Part shown: positions 10,128 to 23,000 of the stretch, piece after piece
Position numbering within the stretch: position 1 is the first letter of the stretch
Layout: each line of letters starts with the position of its first letter
Assembly (NCBI GenBank): GCA_010093685.1
Contig: MU006219.1
Coordinates: 887,531 to 951,530, forward strand
From: Ophiobolus disseminans
Taxonomy: Eukaryota; Ascomycota; Dothideomycetes; Pleosporales; Phaeosphaeriaceae
Direction: 5' to 3'
Length of the DNA stretch: 64,000 nucleotides
Made by a program: the position numbers and the translations under genes
The notes under the pieces: generated by a model
Databases searched by the model: none
Seen by the model: only the letters and a program-made list of their open reading frames with translations
Told to the model about the DNA's origin: nothing

Positions 10128-13100
10128 TTGGTATGGGCAATGATGCGAGATTTTCGGGAGGTACAAAGCTGTTATCGAGCTTGTAGGTGATTTGGCGGCG
10201 GGTCTAGTGAATTGGTGGGTTTTTGACTGCTACATGGCCTAATATATGGGGCAGGATATCGGGACCTGCTTTACACACATCAACTCAGTTGGGGGATCAT
10301 TTCCGGAAGTAACAGGGGGCTGTGGGATCGATGCTACATGACTTTAGATTACCTCGATTGTACTTCAACTCTTAGGGCACTTCTTTCTGTTCGCTGTACT
10401 TTGTACTAACAATATGATGAACATGGGGCATCAAACGCAGCCATGTGTATGCTTGCAAGACGCCATTCATCAGCCCTGGTATAAAGGCCGTGATATCTGG
10501 GCAATTATACACAGGCACTCCATGCCGTACGCTCGTCGGCTCTGCAACATACCACTTTTTCTTGTTCAAGACAAGAGTCATAGGCGCCTAGCTAACCTAC
10601 GGAGCTTATCAATCCCCTATTTGATGTTTTCCTAAATAGTCGAAACATCTGTCTATCCCACAAGGCGAACATGTATCGCCGCAGCACAGCGTCATTCGTC
10701 CGCTCTTCTAATACCAGGTGTGAACACCAACCTCGTAATTTAGAGCAACACGATCTAATTATTACACTTATCGCTGCGGCGGAAATCTGCGGCTGCGCTA
10801 CTATTAGTACGTCGCTCCGGATCTTAGAACTATGCAATGAAACACACTCAAGCTAATCCCTTCCACTTTAGATATCCTAAGAGACATTTTGAAGTTCATT
10901 CTAACATTTCATTGGCTAAGATACCCAGGTATTTAAACGCAAAACCTAGTAATGACTATCTATATAGGTAGGCTGGTGTTAGACGCACATTCTTTTCGCT
11001 GGGCTTGGAGTGGTATTGCGGAGGAAAGCACGGTCTACACCTCCTATCTTGGAGAACATCGGACAGGATAGAAGAGCTGAGATGTATCCTGGAAAAGTAA
11101 CAACAAGGCATGTAACGTTATTCAGATTCTACGACGTCGCTCCGAAAGATGATCTTCCTACTTTGATTTGCCCATTCTTCAACTTAGCCCGGAGGCATTG
11201 GTGATTTCCAAGGTTCCTGTCTTGAGTGCTATTTCATAACCAAGCATACTTAAAGAGCAAAAAGAAATTCCTTCCCAGTACAAACACAGCATCGAACTCA
11301 CGCCCCTAGCAACCAAAAAGTCTGTGAGAATAGCAAAAGTCTATCCCGAGGAACCCAACAGCCTACTAGGCCGCTGGATTTGAGTCCTTCAAGACTTTCC
11401 GAGGGGATTGTGGATTTTTTTTGGTATATATAGATGCGGATGTGGATGGCGATAAAGTAGTGCTGGGGTTCAGGACAACCGTGTTTCTTGGTGACTACGT
11501 CTGGCAATGTTCATAATATGCTAAGAACCCTGCTATGATGTCCTGAAAGCCTTCTGGATAATCTTTGTATGCTGGAAATGCTACCTCCATCCAACAACCG
11601 TGCCCGGTGTGCGGCGAGGCTGACATATCCTTCACACGATGGACCCACGATGCAATGATTCTTCGACTCGGTGAAAGCTGCCAAGTGAACGTGAGACGAG
11701 GGTGAAGTGTGGCACGGACGTACGCTAGCTTTTCCATACCTTGTTGTTGCTCGCGGCGACGAACGCTTGTCACCAGAACACATACTCACCTCCACGGTCT
11801 TTCGCTCGAGCGCGCACCTGCACCATGGCAGACCAAATACCCACTTCTGGAGTAACCACCAAGGCGACTAGTTCGACAAGTACTCGGAATTGTGCGTATA
11901 CGCACGAAACCTTTGGTGAGTCGGACTGACAGTATTAGGACCAACTGCCACACAAGCGCTTGCGGCAAGAAGTGATATGGAGAAAACGAGAACCAACCTG
12001 ATTGTCTATGAGACACGAGGGGTGTGTTCGATCAAGAAAGAAGGGGAGGCAGTCAGCTTTCTACTCTTGCCGTCAATGTGGCGGAAGGGCGGAGTATACC
12101 GACTAGGAGTTAGGTCATGGAATGTGCATCTGGGCTGCTGTTAACAACAGGTCAGATACAGAGGAGGGGGCAAGTTTTGAAAGCGGTTCCTTTCGTAGGA
12201 GTGGGAGAGAGCCGGGTTTGTGCAGGGCCTGATCATCAGTTGTGTAGTCAAAATGACATGCGAGTTGATGCTTTGATTGACCGCTGTGTAGCGCTGGGTT
12301 GTGATGGTCCAGGCTGTGTCTAACTTCAGTAACTCTCCTGCTGACGAAGTCAATATGACAGTAGTTTGTATTCTCAACCTGAGCGTAGTTCTCCGTCAGG
12401 TTGTCAAGCCCATGCCCGGAACTGGATTCACAGCTTCCCGCATGTCGCTTGTGCCCGTGGAGGGATGATCTGCGAGGGGTCGACCCTGATCAAAGAAAAA
12501 AACTGGAGTCCGAGTTGTGTCGTCATGGGTGCATTCGTTTTTATTTCCGATGTGTTGGCTGGTGTCGGTCCTTTCGTGCATGCGATGTGGAGTGCGTCGC
12601 CACACATGGTCGTCTCAACTGCATGGCACTTTCCTCTTTACGCACGCCTGCGATGCTTGTCATAACGTCGACAGCTTACTCCACCATTGAGTCATGCAAC
12701 CATCCTCCGCAATATCCGCAGTTTATACGTACGCCGACTAGAATCATTAGGGCATGTGTTCGGTGCCCTAAGCGCCAGTCCGCTGAAACACTACACATCT
12801 GGCTATATCAGCGCGTCGTCATCTTGCGTGTCTCGGAACATTCGGAGCAGATTTCTGCGCAGTTATGTCTTCTTGCGTCTTCTGCAAACTAGAGGAATAT
12901 AGTGATGGACGACTGAATGGGCGATTTTGATCTTAGGCAGTGTGACGATAGGCAAACCGTCTTTGCGAGCAATATCCATTGTGTTAGTGCTGACACCAGC
13001 GTGGAGCAGTGCGGTGGCTGGTGCCCGTTCGCCTTGCCGATTGCCGAGAACGTTTTTCGCAACTCTCAGCCAACACTCCCTTGCAACCAAACGCAACGCC

Positions 13101-13509
13101 ACATCACCCATTGACATGACCCGACAGGCTACGCGAACAAGGCTATGGTGTCAGCAACTGCCGTGCTGACCTGAATGGGTGTTACTTGACCGAGCAGTTG
13201 CTGACGATGGACTGCGCAAGAGGCCGGATGCGGCAAGTTTAAGATGAGCAACTCGGGGCCAAAAATAACGATGGATCTTCAGATCCAGGGGCCGCAGCAC
13301 GCTAAGAGCGCCATCCCATGAGGTCAGAGATGGCTTTAGCTCGTTACTGTTGGAAACACAGCCGCGCTGTGAATCATTCCGCGCCCTGCCGCCGGTATTC
13401 ACAGCCTTGACGCTGACATCTCCACACTCGTTTGTGAATGGTCTTCTTAAGCCTCTCTATTCTCTAACTTCCATTCTTTACACCACCTACTATCTTTCAT
13501 TCCGCAGCT
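10128..13509. other. 3.4 kb intergenic stretch, no gene recognised
   Basis: I see no protein family, RNA gene or transposon motif. The one suggestive spot is an ACCATGG start at 11825, followed by about 32 codons to a GTGAGT donor at 11912. Continuing past a possible short intron gives a further open stretch to about 12140, but the implied intron (~41 bp) is very short and the product is unfamiliar. The last 70 bases (13441-13509) are CT-rich and serve as the leader of the phospholipase gene. Base composition is near that of the neighbours, not AT-rich. Confidence 0.5.
13441..13509 (+). promoter_or_regulatory. CT-rich leader of phospholipase B gene
   Basis: A pyrimidine-rich tract on the coding strand directly before the ATG at 13510. 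Such tracts are common near fungal transcription starts. No TATA box is obvious next to it. Confidence 0.4.
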
Positions 13510-15529
13510 ATGAAGTATTCCCTGGTGTTGACGGCTTCGGCATTCACTAACCTAGCGAGTTGTATGCGCCCCAAGCCTCTCTTACCTCGACACGCCTGCT
13601 TACACTTTGACAGCATCCGCAGTAGCGGCACGCGAGGCTGGAGTCGCGACATCTTCCTATGAGGTGGAATCATGGAAGCGCGCAAGTCCTCAGGCACCCA
13701 ATGGATACGCACCCGCCGAGGTCGACTGTCCCTCGACGCGCCCGAGCATCCGAAGCGCCGACCGCCTCTCGTCCGCAGAAACAGCATGGCTTCAGAAGAG
13801 GAGACCGAACACGGTAGACCCCATGCGCGAGTTCCTGTTGCGCGCGGGCATCCCAGGCTTCGATGCTGGCCAGTACATCGACAACCACCGCAGCAATACC
13901 TCAGCACTACCGAACATCGCGATCTCCTTCTCAGGCGGCGGCTACCGGGCCCTGTTGAACGGAGCAGGCGCGTTTGCCGCATTCGACAACCGTACACCAA
14001 ACGCTACAAGCAGAGGACATCTTGGAGGATTGCTGCAGGCTGCTACATACACATCAGCTCTGTCTGGCGGAGGCTGGATGCTTGGCAGCATCTTCGCGAA
14101 CAACTTCACAACAGTGCAGAATATCCAGGACCATAAGGACGTTTGGCAGTTTCAAAATGGGCTATTCAAGGGCCCGCCAACTGGAGGAATCCAAATCCTC
14201 TCCACGGCGGATTACTTTAGCAACCTAGTCAGCTCTGTTCAGTCCAAGGATAATGCGCCAGGGACATTTGACACCTCCATCACCGATCTCTACGGCCGTG
14301 GCCTTGGATTCCAGCTAATCAACGCTACCGACGGTGGACCAGCGTACACATTCTCTTCCATTCAGGATGACACTAGCTTCAACAACGGACAGGCTCCCAT
14401 GCCTATTCTCCTAGCTGATGGACGTGCCCCCGGAGAGAAGATCATCTCCCTTAATGCTACAAATTATGAGTTCAATCCTTTCGAAATGGGCTCCTTTGAC
14501 CCTACAACTTATGGCTTTGTACCAACAAAGTACATTGGTTCAAACTTCACCAATGGGCAAATTCCCCAAGATCAGCGCTGTGTCGCTGGCTTTGACAACC
14601 TCGGTTTCGTTATGGGCACCAGCTCCTCTTTGTTCAACCAGATTTTCTTGAGCCTAGGTGGCATTGACCTCCCAGGATTCTTGAAGAGTCTCATTTCCAA
14701 CCTACTTGCCAAAATCGATAAAGCGGATAATGACATTGCGGACTACACGCCCAATCCTTTCCGTGGCTTCAATAGCGCGACTAATCGCAACGCCAACGAG
14801 TCCCGTCTGACTCTCGTAGACGGCGGAGAGGATGGACAGAATATTCCTTTTAACCCAGTCATTCAGCCCATGCGGCACGTGGATGTTGTTTTCGCCGTCG
14901 ATTCGTCTGCAGACACGGTCGAGAATGAGAACCCTTCCAAGAACTGGCCCAACGGTACTTCCCTGGTCGCTACCTATCAGCGAGCCAACACAGCCATCAT
15001 GAACAGGACTTCGTTTCCATACGTGCCCGGCCAGGATACCTTTGTTGCACTTGGTTTCAACTCTCGCCCGGCCTTCTTCGGTTGCAACAGCAGCAACGTG
15101 ACCCAAGGCGACAACATCCCGCCCCTCATCGTCTACCTCCCGAACGCTCCCTACGCCTTCTGGTCCAACCAGTCTACGTTCGAGAAGCTCGACTACACTA
15201 TTGCCGAGCGCAATGGCATGATCCAGAACGGCTACGAGGTTATTACCCAGGCGAACTCTACTCGTCAGGGCGCCGCGACCTGGCCTACCTGCGTCGCATG
15301 CGCCATTCTCTCCAGGAGTTTTGAACGCAACGGCCAGGCTGTTCCTCAGGCGTGCCAGCAATGCTTCACACAGTACTGCTGGAACGGAACGACTGTCGCG
15401 AAGGCGGCACCATACACGCCCTCCTTGATCTCGGGTGCTGTCAACACACAGAGCGGCGTGGGCCGGTTTGTGCCAAATACTTTCAGTGTTGCCGTGGCGG
15501 CTGCCCTGTCTGCAGCTATGATGATGTAA
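13510..15529 (+). CDS. lysophospholipase / phospholipase B, GPI type
   Basis: Hydrolyses acyl chains from (lyso)phospholipids at the cell surface or outside the cell. Two exons, 13510-13561 and 13614-15529, give 655 residues; the 52-bp intron has GTATGC and TTTGACAG ends and restores the frame. Residues 1-20 form a secretion signal (MKYSLVLTASAF). The family core follows: VDCPSTRPSIRSA, then the nucleophile Ser124 in FSGGGYRALLNGAG, and the DGG motif around Asp420. The Arg of SGGGYR matches the cytosolic-PLA2-like fold. Many Asn-X-Ser/Thr sites and a Cys-rich C-terminal part (residues ~570-610) fit a secreted protein. The chain ends in a short hydrophobic tail after Ser/Ala residues, suggesting a GPI anchor. 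Length is normal for fungal PLB. The gene symbol (PLB1-3) cannot be assigned between paralogues. Confidence 0.93.
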
Positions 15530-16003
15530 ACAACCCTTTCTCATCAGGTCATTTCCTTGTGTTGGGTTTTGGGTAGTATGTGGAATGCATTCTTGCATAT
15601 AGGTTTGCAGGATGGCGTTGGGTACATATGATACCTCATTTGCTTTTGAACATATGCACGGCTGGAAGAATCAATGATTGAATTGCAATGCTTGCTCTTT
15701 ATGAATCACTGAGATTGTGACAAAGCTTGTGGAAGCTTTCAGTCGAGTCCTGACTGACCCAAGTAGGGTACAGGAAAGAGAGCCCGAGACACTGTCCCGT
15801 TGGGAGTATTCGCTATACCCGTAAGAAGCATTCTGTGAACCCCTACCTATCATATGCAAGCCTGTTCGCTTGCCAACAGTCTTGCATGCGGCTCTTCGGC
15901 CTCTCTTGCTCCCCTGCATCACCGAGGCGCGCCCCGCCAAAGCTGTCAAAAAAGTTGCGACCCCGCCACGCGTCCAACTATCAACCCGCATAACGCGCAC
16001 AAC
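15530..16003. other. intergenic, phospholipase 3' end to DPH2 start
   Basis: No feature is seen. The DPH2 frame is open upstream to an ATG at 15854, but that extension is low-similarity and Cys/His-rich, so I treat it as leader. Confidence 0.5.
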
Positions 16004-17707
16004 ATGGCGATCCCAGCCCTCGCGACCGCACCCGTCCTCTCGACGCCAGATACACACATCTTCGAAGATCCCACACCGGTTGTAGACACATCGAGTCTCC
16101 CCAGATTGTCAGATGAGCAAGTCGCGCTCACGTACGAGATCGAACGAACAGTCCGGGAGATAAGGGAGGGAAGATGGAAGAGGATAGCGCTGCAGTTTCC
16201 GGATCACATGCTCACGGATGCACCGCGGGTGTATGACAGGCTTACTCAAGGGTTGAGGGAGAGGAGAAAGGCACAAAATGGTATACAAGCGAAGACTGAG
16301 CAGGCGGCTAGTACGCCTACAGAAGAGGATATCAACGCGAAGATGAGCAAGACCACAATTGGCGAGGAGGAAGAGCTACAAGAGAGGCTGTTCATACTGG
16401 GCGATACCTCATACGGCGCATGTTGCGTCGACGAAGTGGCCGCGGAGCACGTCGATGCCGATGTCGTGGTACACTACGGACGATCATGTCTTTCTCCTCC
16501 GTCGAGACTACCCGTCATATACGTCTTCACAGAACGGCCTCTAGATCTGGAGTCTCTGATAGCGAGCTTCCGAGCAACATACCCAGACAAAGACGCGAAG
16601 GCCATACTGATGGCAGATATCCCATACTCGCATCACATTTCGCCTTTTCACGCCCGCCTCGTCGAAGCCGGCTACACCAACGTCCACACCACGTCCATCG
16701 TACACGATCCCTCCTCGCCCCTCCCGAATCGGTCAATACCGCCCTTAGTCTCCGAGGCCCTCCGCGACTTCGCCCTCTTCCATCTCTCTGAACCACCAAC
16801 ATCCCTCCTCCTCACGCTCTCCTCGCGCGTCGCTTCAATTCATATCTACCCGACCGATAATCCCTTGCCCACTGCCTCCTCCGCCGACCGCTCCACGTCC
16901 ATGTCCCTGCGCCGCCGCTACGCCCTCCTGACCTCACTCTCCACAACCCCCATCTTCGGCATCCTCATAAATACCCTCAGCGTGAAGAACTACATGCACA
17001 TACTCTCGCATGTGCAGCAGCAAATTACCGCCGCGGGGAAGAAGTACTACACCTTCGTCGTGGGCAAGGTCAACGCAGCCAAGGTGGCCAACTTCAGCGA
17101 AGTAGGCGGCTGGGTCGTGATCGGGTGCTGGGAGAGTAGTTTAATCGAAAGCAAAGACTTTTGGCGGCCGATGATCACGCCGTGGGAACTGGGCATTGCG
17201 CTGCAGGGTGATGAAGAGAGGGTTTGGACGGGCGCGTGGGAGGCAGATTTCGAACACGTTTTGCGAGAGGAGAGGGATAATCAACACGTATCCGCGAAAA
17301 TAGAAATCGACGAGCAAAAGGCGGAAAATGGAGCTCATGCCGACTACGACTCCGAAGAAGAATCCGCGCCCCCCGAATTCGATCTACGCACTGGCCGCTA
17401 CGTCTCGCATTCTAGACCAATGCGCGCGCCCAAAGAAGCACCACAGATGCAAAACGGGGAAGCGCAGGCGGGACCGTTGAGCACGGCACTGACGAAGCGT
17501 GCCAACGGCGATGTAGCAGCGGTGGGCGGAGTCGCGTCGCCGGGCGCCGAATATCTGCGCTCGAAACGCACGTGGCAGGGCTTGGGGACGGATTATCGGG
17601 ACGAAGAGGACGAGGGTGGGGTGGATGGGCGTGCGGCGAAGATGGAGGAGGGTAGGAGCGGGATTGCGAGGGGGTATGTGGTTGGTGAGGAGGGGAGGAA
17701 ACACTAG
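16004..17707 (+). CDS. DPH2: diphthamide biosynthesis protein 2 (Dph2)
   Basis: Subunit of the Dph1-Dph2 radical-SAM-type enzyme that transfers the 3-amino-3-carboxypropyl group to a histidine of elongation factor 2, the first step of diphthamide synthesis in the cytosol. Single exon, 567 residues from the ATG at 16004 (ACATGG). Family blocks seen: IALQFPDHML at the N-terminus, GDTSYGACCVDE with Cys140/141, AEHVDADVVVHYGRSCLSP, then VGKVNAAKVANF, and VVIGCWESSLIES with Cys375 followed by PMITPWEL. The three conserved cysteine regions match iron-sulfur ligands in the family. The C-terminal ~110 residues are acidic and Gly-rich with a RTWQGL motif typical of Dph2 ends. An upstream in-frame ATG at 15854 adds 50 unlikely residues. 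Certain at family level; Dph1 is excluded by the domain pattern. Confidence 0.95.
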   Translation: MAIPALATAPVLSTPDTHIFEDPTPVVDTSSLPRLSDEQVALTYEIERTVREIREGRWKRIALQFPDHMLTDAPRVYDRLTQGLRERRKAQNGIQAKTEQAASTPTEEDINAKMSKTTIGEEEELQERLFILGDTSYGACCVDEVAAEHVDADVVVHYGRSCLSPPSRLPVIYVFTERPLDLESLIASFRATYPDKDAKAILMADIPYSHHISPFHARLVEAGYTNVHTTSIVHDPSSPLPNRSIPPLVSEALRDFALFHLSEPPTSLLLTLSSRVASIHIYPTDNPLPTASSADRSTSMSLRRRYALLTSLSTTPIFGILINTLSVKNYMHILSHVQQQITAAGKKYYTFVVGKVNAAKVANFSEVGGWVVIGCWESSLIESKDFWRPMITPWELGIALQGDEERVWTGAWEADFEHVLREERDNQHVSAKIEIDEQKAENGAHADYDSEEESAPPEFDLRTGRYVSHSRPMRAPKEAPQMQNGEAQAGPLSTALTKRANGDVAAVGGVASPGAEYLRSKRTWQGLGTDYRDEEDEGGVDGRAAKMEEGRSGIARGYVVGEEGRKH

Positions 17708-17936
17708 ACGTATTACACGTAGTGTGTTGGTGGATTGCCTTCGAGGCGTGTCATCAAATACACATTCGATGGGTTTTTTGAACGCTTGTTGACTATTTGA
17801 CCACCATCGCATTATGTACTAAACAAGATCATTGTATATGTGGTACAACCACACATGAGGGGTATCGATATCGTGTTAGAATGCTTGCACTTTTCCTCCA
17901 CATTTCCCATTTTCTCTGCACACTGACTCTTCACTC

Positions 17937-19644
17937 TCACTTCTTAGGCATGCCAGCGCGAGCCCAACACGTCTCCATATCTTCGAGGAGGGTGAGAAAG
18001 TTGGGATCCTCAAGCTGCTGGAAAAGAAACTCATTCAGAGCTGCTCGTCGACCTTCTGCAGACTGCATGGCATACGCTGCTAGGTTGTTCTCAGAGGTAG
18101 CTTCCTGCGCATTGCTCTTCTCGCCTCTGACATGGGTCTGGCGAAGCGCATCCGACGTTGGTGGTGTAGACTGAGGGCTCTGGGACTCGGTACTACGGCG
18201 ATTTTGAGCTGCATTGCTGAGGCTGCTGAGAGGCCTAGCAGACGGACCCATGGCAGTGGACGCTCTTTTGTAGGAAAGAGGCGAAGAGTTCTGACTGGAG
18301 CTTGATTGCGGCCTGTTCTCCTGGTCTTCGAAGATGCTCAGTTGAGCACTCGGAGGCGTGATCTGATCCTGGTTGGGGGTACGAGGCGGTTGCTGCATCC
18401 ACGAGGGTTGTTGCTGAGCACTGCTGATGGCAGTAGGCTTTGGGAGAGGGGGCAGCTCTGGCTCTGGGTTTGCCGCTCGGCTCGACGGTGGTCGCAGGCT
18501 GGCAACACGTGCAGGCAGAGGAGGCGGGCCCATCATGACACTTGAGGGTCGACTTGAAGGTCGGGCAGAATCGCTACCTGCTGAGCGTGGCAACGACGAG
18601 CGCGCAAAGGGCAGCTCGCGTCTAGGTGGCAAAGATGCTTCAGCGGTGTCTAGACGATTGTAGAGCATTGCAGTCTCGGGACGGTCGTTGGAGCTGTGCG
18701 AAGCCTGTTCGACAGTATCGTATGGTCTTTCGTGCTGATAATAGGAAGGCGACACTGCTGTGAGATCGAGGACCGCAGACGTGTCGGAATCAGGTCTCGC
18801 AAAGTATTCAGGGGGCCGGAGTGGACCAGAGAACGAATTGGTACGATTCCGCGCATCATTTGCGTAACCTGTGTATGCAGATGCTGGGCGAGCATGAGCA
18901 GCTTCCTGTACCTGAGACTCAACGGAAGTTGGGGCATTGGTGGCAGTATATGGCCGATGAGAAACTTCAGTGAGCCTGGCAGGAGGGTATGAGGAGCTAG
19001 CAGGAACTGCATGCCTCGTAGCGGTTGAGTGTAAGGGTGAATCAGGAGTGGTTAATGTCTTTACTGAGTTTGGTGTTGATGTGCGTGACTGCGTCTCCGG
19101 CGTAGCATTCATGCGCAGGCCGAGTTGGTGAAGATGGCTGTACGCGATATCATAGTCGTCGCTGGTCTTGAACTTGAGCTGAGCTCGACGTATCTTGGGG
19201 TAACGTCAGGTCTCACACTTATAGAGGCACGTGCTACTACGCCTACCTTCTTGTTGGGTAGCTGCCAGCGAATTGCTAGCAATGGACAGCGGACAAGAGC
19301 CGAAATAGGTAGCTGCTCATTCTTGAGTTCAACGCTATGCTCACGCATCCTCCTGATTAAGTCGTTGCTTTCCTTGACAAGGTTTTCAAGCTCGATGAAG
19401 TGCTAAGTGTCATGTCAGTGTCTGATAAGGTAAATTGAATAAGCTTAAGGAGTGGGCTCGCCGAAGCTCTTACTCGAACCTGTGTGCCCTGTACCACCTT
19501 GAGAAGCTGCGACGGCGGACCGGTTGCTCCGTAGGTGTCAATGACGACGACAAGGTTCTGAGTTTCGTGGCTCCAGATAAACTTGCTCTCCTCAGGCGCT
19601 GCATCCTGTGCCGATGACAGCTTTGCGAGAGGCAGCGAAAGCAT
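17937..19644 (-). CDS. REC114-like meiotic recombination protein (probable)
   Basis: Probably the Rec114 subunit of the Rec114-Mei4-Mer2 group that licenses Spo11 double-strand breaks on meiotic chromosome axes. Three exons on the minus strand: 19474-19644, 19247-19402, 17937-19193 (introns 71 and 53 bp), together 527 residues. The first ~150 residues look like a compact PH-like fold: LVVVIDT, CPLLAIRWQLPNKK, RRAQLKFKTSDDYDIAYSHLHQLGL. The last block resembles the Rec114 signature of an aliphatic strand, then RR.Q..F....DY..A. The middle (~170-490) is disordered and Ser/Pro-rich. A short conserved helix closes the chain (LNEFLFQQLEDPNFLTLLED), in the place where Rec114 binds its partners. Family call is by pattern memory; another PH-like protein is possible. 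Confidence 0.6.
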
Positions 19645-20013
19645 GTTTGTTAGTGAATGATGCGATGTTAGTGAGTATCAATGGGCATTCATCTGGAGTG
19701 ATCAGCGACGAAGAATGCTGTCTCATATCGATGTGGAGTGAAAATGGTATGAAGGAGGGAAGGAAGGCGAGCATTGTGGGGGCGTTCAGATGGAAGGCGC
19801 TTTCGGGTGCTCACGTGATGGCACGCTCGGGCCAGACGTCCGCGGCGCGACGTTGGGAGCTGTTCTGTGCATTCTGGTGTTCATCCATCATCGCGACCGA
19901 AGCGCGACGCGCAGCCACCAAGACATTCGCCATTGCGCCCGACACCCAGCCTCCTCCGTGCATGTCTTGCGACCAAATCTGTACCGTGCTCAGGTGAATG
20001 CGACAATCGCAAC
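19645..20013. promoter_or_regulatory. divergent promoter, REC114-like gene and RSC9
   Basis: A 369-bp gap separates two oppositely transcribed start codons (19644 minus, 20014 plus). Both genes must be driven from here unless their leaders overlap. I see no clear TATA box. The sequence is C- and G-rich. Confidence 0.6.
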
Positions 20014-23000
20014 ATGGCGCCAAACAAACCCCAGGAAACGTCTGAAGAATACGCCCTGGAACGGGAGGAGTTCCTGAACACACTGGAGGAGTACCACGAG
20101 AAGCGCGGGTGAGTGTTTGCTCTTACGTCATCGCTCTGTGCGTATCGTAACGTAACGTGTAGCACCGTTCTGGAGCGCGAACCAAAGGTTGGCAGCCGCC
20201 ATATCGACTTGTTGCGCCTGTGGAAACGCGTGAACGACGAGGGCGGCTACGACAAGGTCTCGGACATCAAAGGCAACAAGCTTGCCTGGAGGCGGATCGC
20301 TAGCGAGTTCCTGCCCAGCGGCCCAAGTCTCACCACTCAAGCATTCCTGGTCAAGTCGACCTACTACAGGAATCTGGCGTACGTCTACGCACTGTGCACC
20401 TATAGGTGGAGCGCTAATGTCGCACAGTGCATACGAGATATCCACCGTCCACAAGCAGGAGCCGCCGCCCAAGGAGATCCTCGAAGACGTCTCTGCAAAG
20501 GGCGGAGACCTGCTCACCCGCACCGTCGAGAACTTCTTCCCGCCCAGCAGCCGAGAAACGGAGCGTCTGCGCAACGGGGACGAAGACTCGGAAGACTCGG
20601 ACGAGGACGGCGACGTCAAGAAGACGCCCAACGACAAGATGGACATTGACGAGCCCGGCAGCGTGGGCCGCTCAACAAGATGTATGCGGTGAAAGTAGTC
20701 TATCGGTGTTGTGGTGCTAACCAGCTACGACAGCGCTGCGCCATGCGCCTCCCCAACGTGTGCTCTTCCAGCCCGAATCCTCGACCCGCCAGACGCGCCA
20801 ATCCGCAGGCCACCAGAACTCGCCCCAGGTCAACGGCTACGGTACGAGCGCAGCGGCCATGACCATCGCAAACTACGAGCCCCGAGCTGCCCTGCCGGCT
20901 ACGATGAAATCTGTCGTAACCCCCTCGAACCAGCTCGACAACTACATACAGTCGCGCAAAAAGTACATCCTCAACAAGCGAAACAGGCCTGTACCGCCCA
21001 AGGGCATGATGCTCCCCGGGACCGGCTTCCCAGGGCCCAACATCTACATCCGCGCCCTGCACGCCCTACGGTCGAAGCAGCCCGACGAGGAAGCCTACGC
21101 GCTCCACCACCTGGTCAAGATCTCCCATGAGCGAGGCGACAAGTATCGCTTCGATCAGTTCCCAGGCCTTGCAGAGGCCCTCATCGCCAAGGTCATCGAC
21201 GTCGGCTCCTTGTTCTACGATGTGGCATGGGACATCTCTTACTCTGAGGATGACCCAGACCAGGCGCACATGCTCAACGGCCTCTCCGGCACCAAGGATC
21301 TCCTGGCGAGAATTCAAGCGCTCCCAACGCTCGACGTGCACGACGAATTGCTGCCGGAGGAAACCGCCAAGGCTCTCAACATGATCAACGAAGCAGCCTT
21401 GATCATCCGCAATATGGTCATGCTGAAAGAAAATGCCCTCTTTGCGGCTATGATCCCCTCGGTCCGGGATCTTATCGTCATCGTGCTTACCCTGCCAAAG
21501 CATCCCACCGTCATTGAGCTGCAGCACTACGCGCTGGAGATTGCTGAGCAGCTGACGAAGTACTGGACACTGAGCGCGCAAGACCCGCTGTATCGCGCGT
21601 TGCTAGCACAGATCGACTCAGATGACCGCGGTCAAATTATTACATCGTTACGTGCACTCGCCCGGATAGCCATGAACCTCGATGCGACAAACAAGCTATC
21701 AGACGTACCGGTAAAGACCCTACGATCGATATGCGACTGGCTACTCGTCGAGGACGAAGACCTCCGCATAGCCTGCCTCGACTTCTTGTACCTCTTCACT
21801 GGCTTTTCGGATAACGTGGAAACTCTCGCGCATGAGGTTGAGATCGAAGGCGTGGTAAATCAGCTTGTGCGCATGCTTCAGCACGGTGCCATCGCCTTTG
21901 AGGAACGCCGCAGTGTATCAAAACCATCAAAGTCACTGCAGCAAAGCGACAGTGCTCCTAAGCTGTCGTCGGCCATCATCGAACATCTAGTATCACTTGA
22001 AGAACCGGAACGGAGCTCACAGTGGCTCAAGACGTGTTTCGAAGAAGACCCCACCGGGGAGATTACACAGATACAGCTATGGTCAGCGTATAATACCGCC
22101 TTCTCTGAAGCCGTGAACAACAATCCTTCGTCCTTCAGGGCGCTCATGCCCGCAAAGGACTTTATCACTAACGTTTCCACAACATTCTCTGGCGCATCTG
22201 CTCAAGTGCTGACAGTCGGCGGCCAGCCGAAGTACACCATCAGGGGCATACGACCGCGATCAGTTCCTGTCGACCCGAGCACAAAGAGGCCATATATGCG
22301 CTGCTGTTGGCATCCACCTTCGCTGCTTAACGGCTTCACCGACACCAAACACTCAACTACGAAGGCTGAGTGTGGAGAGTTTGCTTCAGGCGCAAGGGCA
22401 ATGTGGGAGCACATAGTCAGTGCGCATCTGAAGATTCCTCGCGATCAAGAAACCGGCCAGTGGCTGCTCGAACCCAAGCCAGACATCGACATGGAGAACG
22501 GAGATGCTGTATCTGCAACAAAACCACAGAACTACTCTTGCCACTGGGGAGGCTGCACACACTTTGACGCTAATAGCACAGTGTCTGCGTATGTAGCCGG
22601 TCAGCATATCAAAACCCATTTACCGGATACGAGTATCAAGCAAGCCATTCACGCAAAGCACAATCGAACACCCTCCGAGTCGAGACCGATGACCAGCTCA
22701 TCGCAAGTCCGGCACGAGAACCATCAGCCGCAATTCGGTCAGCCTGTGGGTCTAGGCAGCTTGGGCTTAACTGGGCGTCACAGCAACGGAGATCGAGGCA
22801 GGAGCGACAGAGAGCAGCCACCACATCAGCCAGCGCCCAACTTCCGCTATTACAACACCGCCACCGACGAGTCCAATGACGCCGCTGGTCTACCTCTGTC
22901 ATCCGTCCTCGTTCTCCGCAACCTTGCTCGTCAACTGAACAAGATACCCGCTCCGTCCTCTGTCGTCGAGATAGATCCGCAGTCTCCCACTCACAAGCGC

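Noticed and set aside
14702..15598. 298-codon frame antisense to phospholipase B
   Set aside because: Lies opposite a fully supported gene and has no family features.
15854..16003. Upstream extension of DPH2
   Set aside because: 50 residues rich in Cys, His and Ala, unlike any Dph2 start; the ATG at 16004 has the better context and leads directly into the conserved part.
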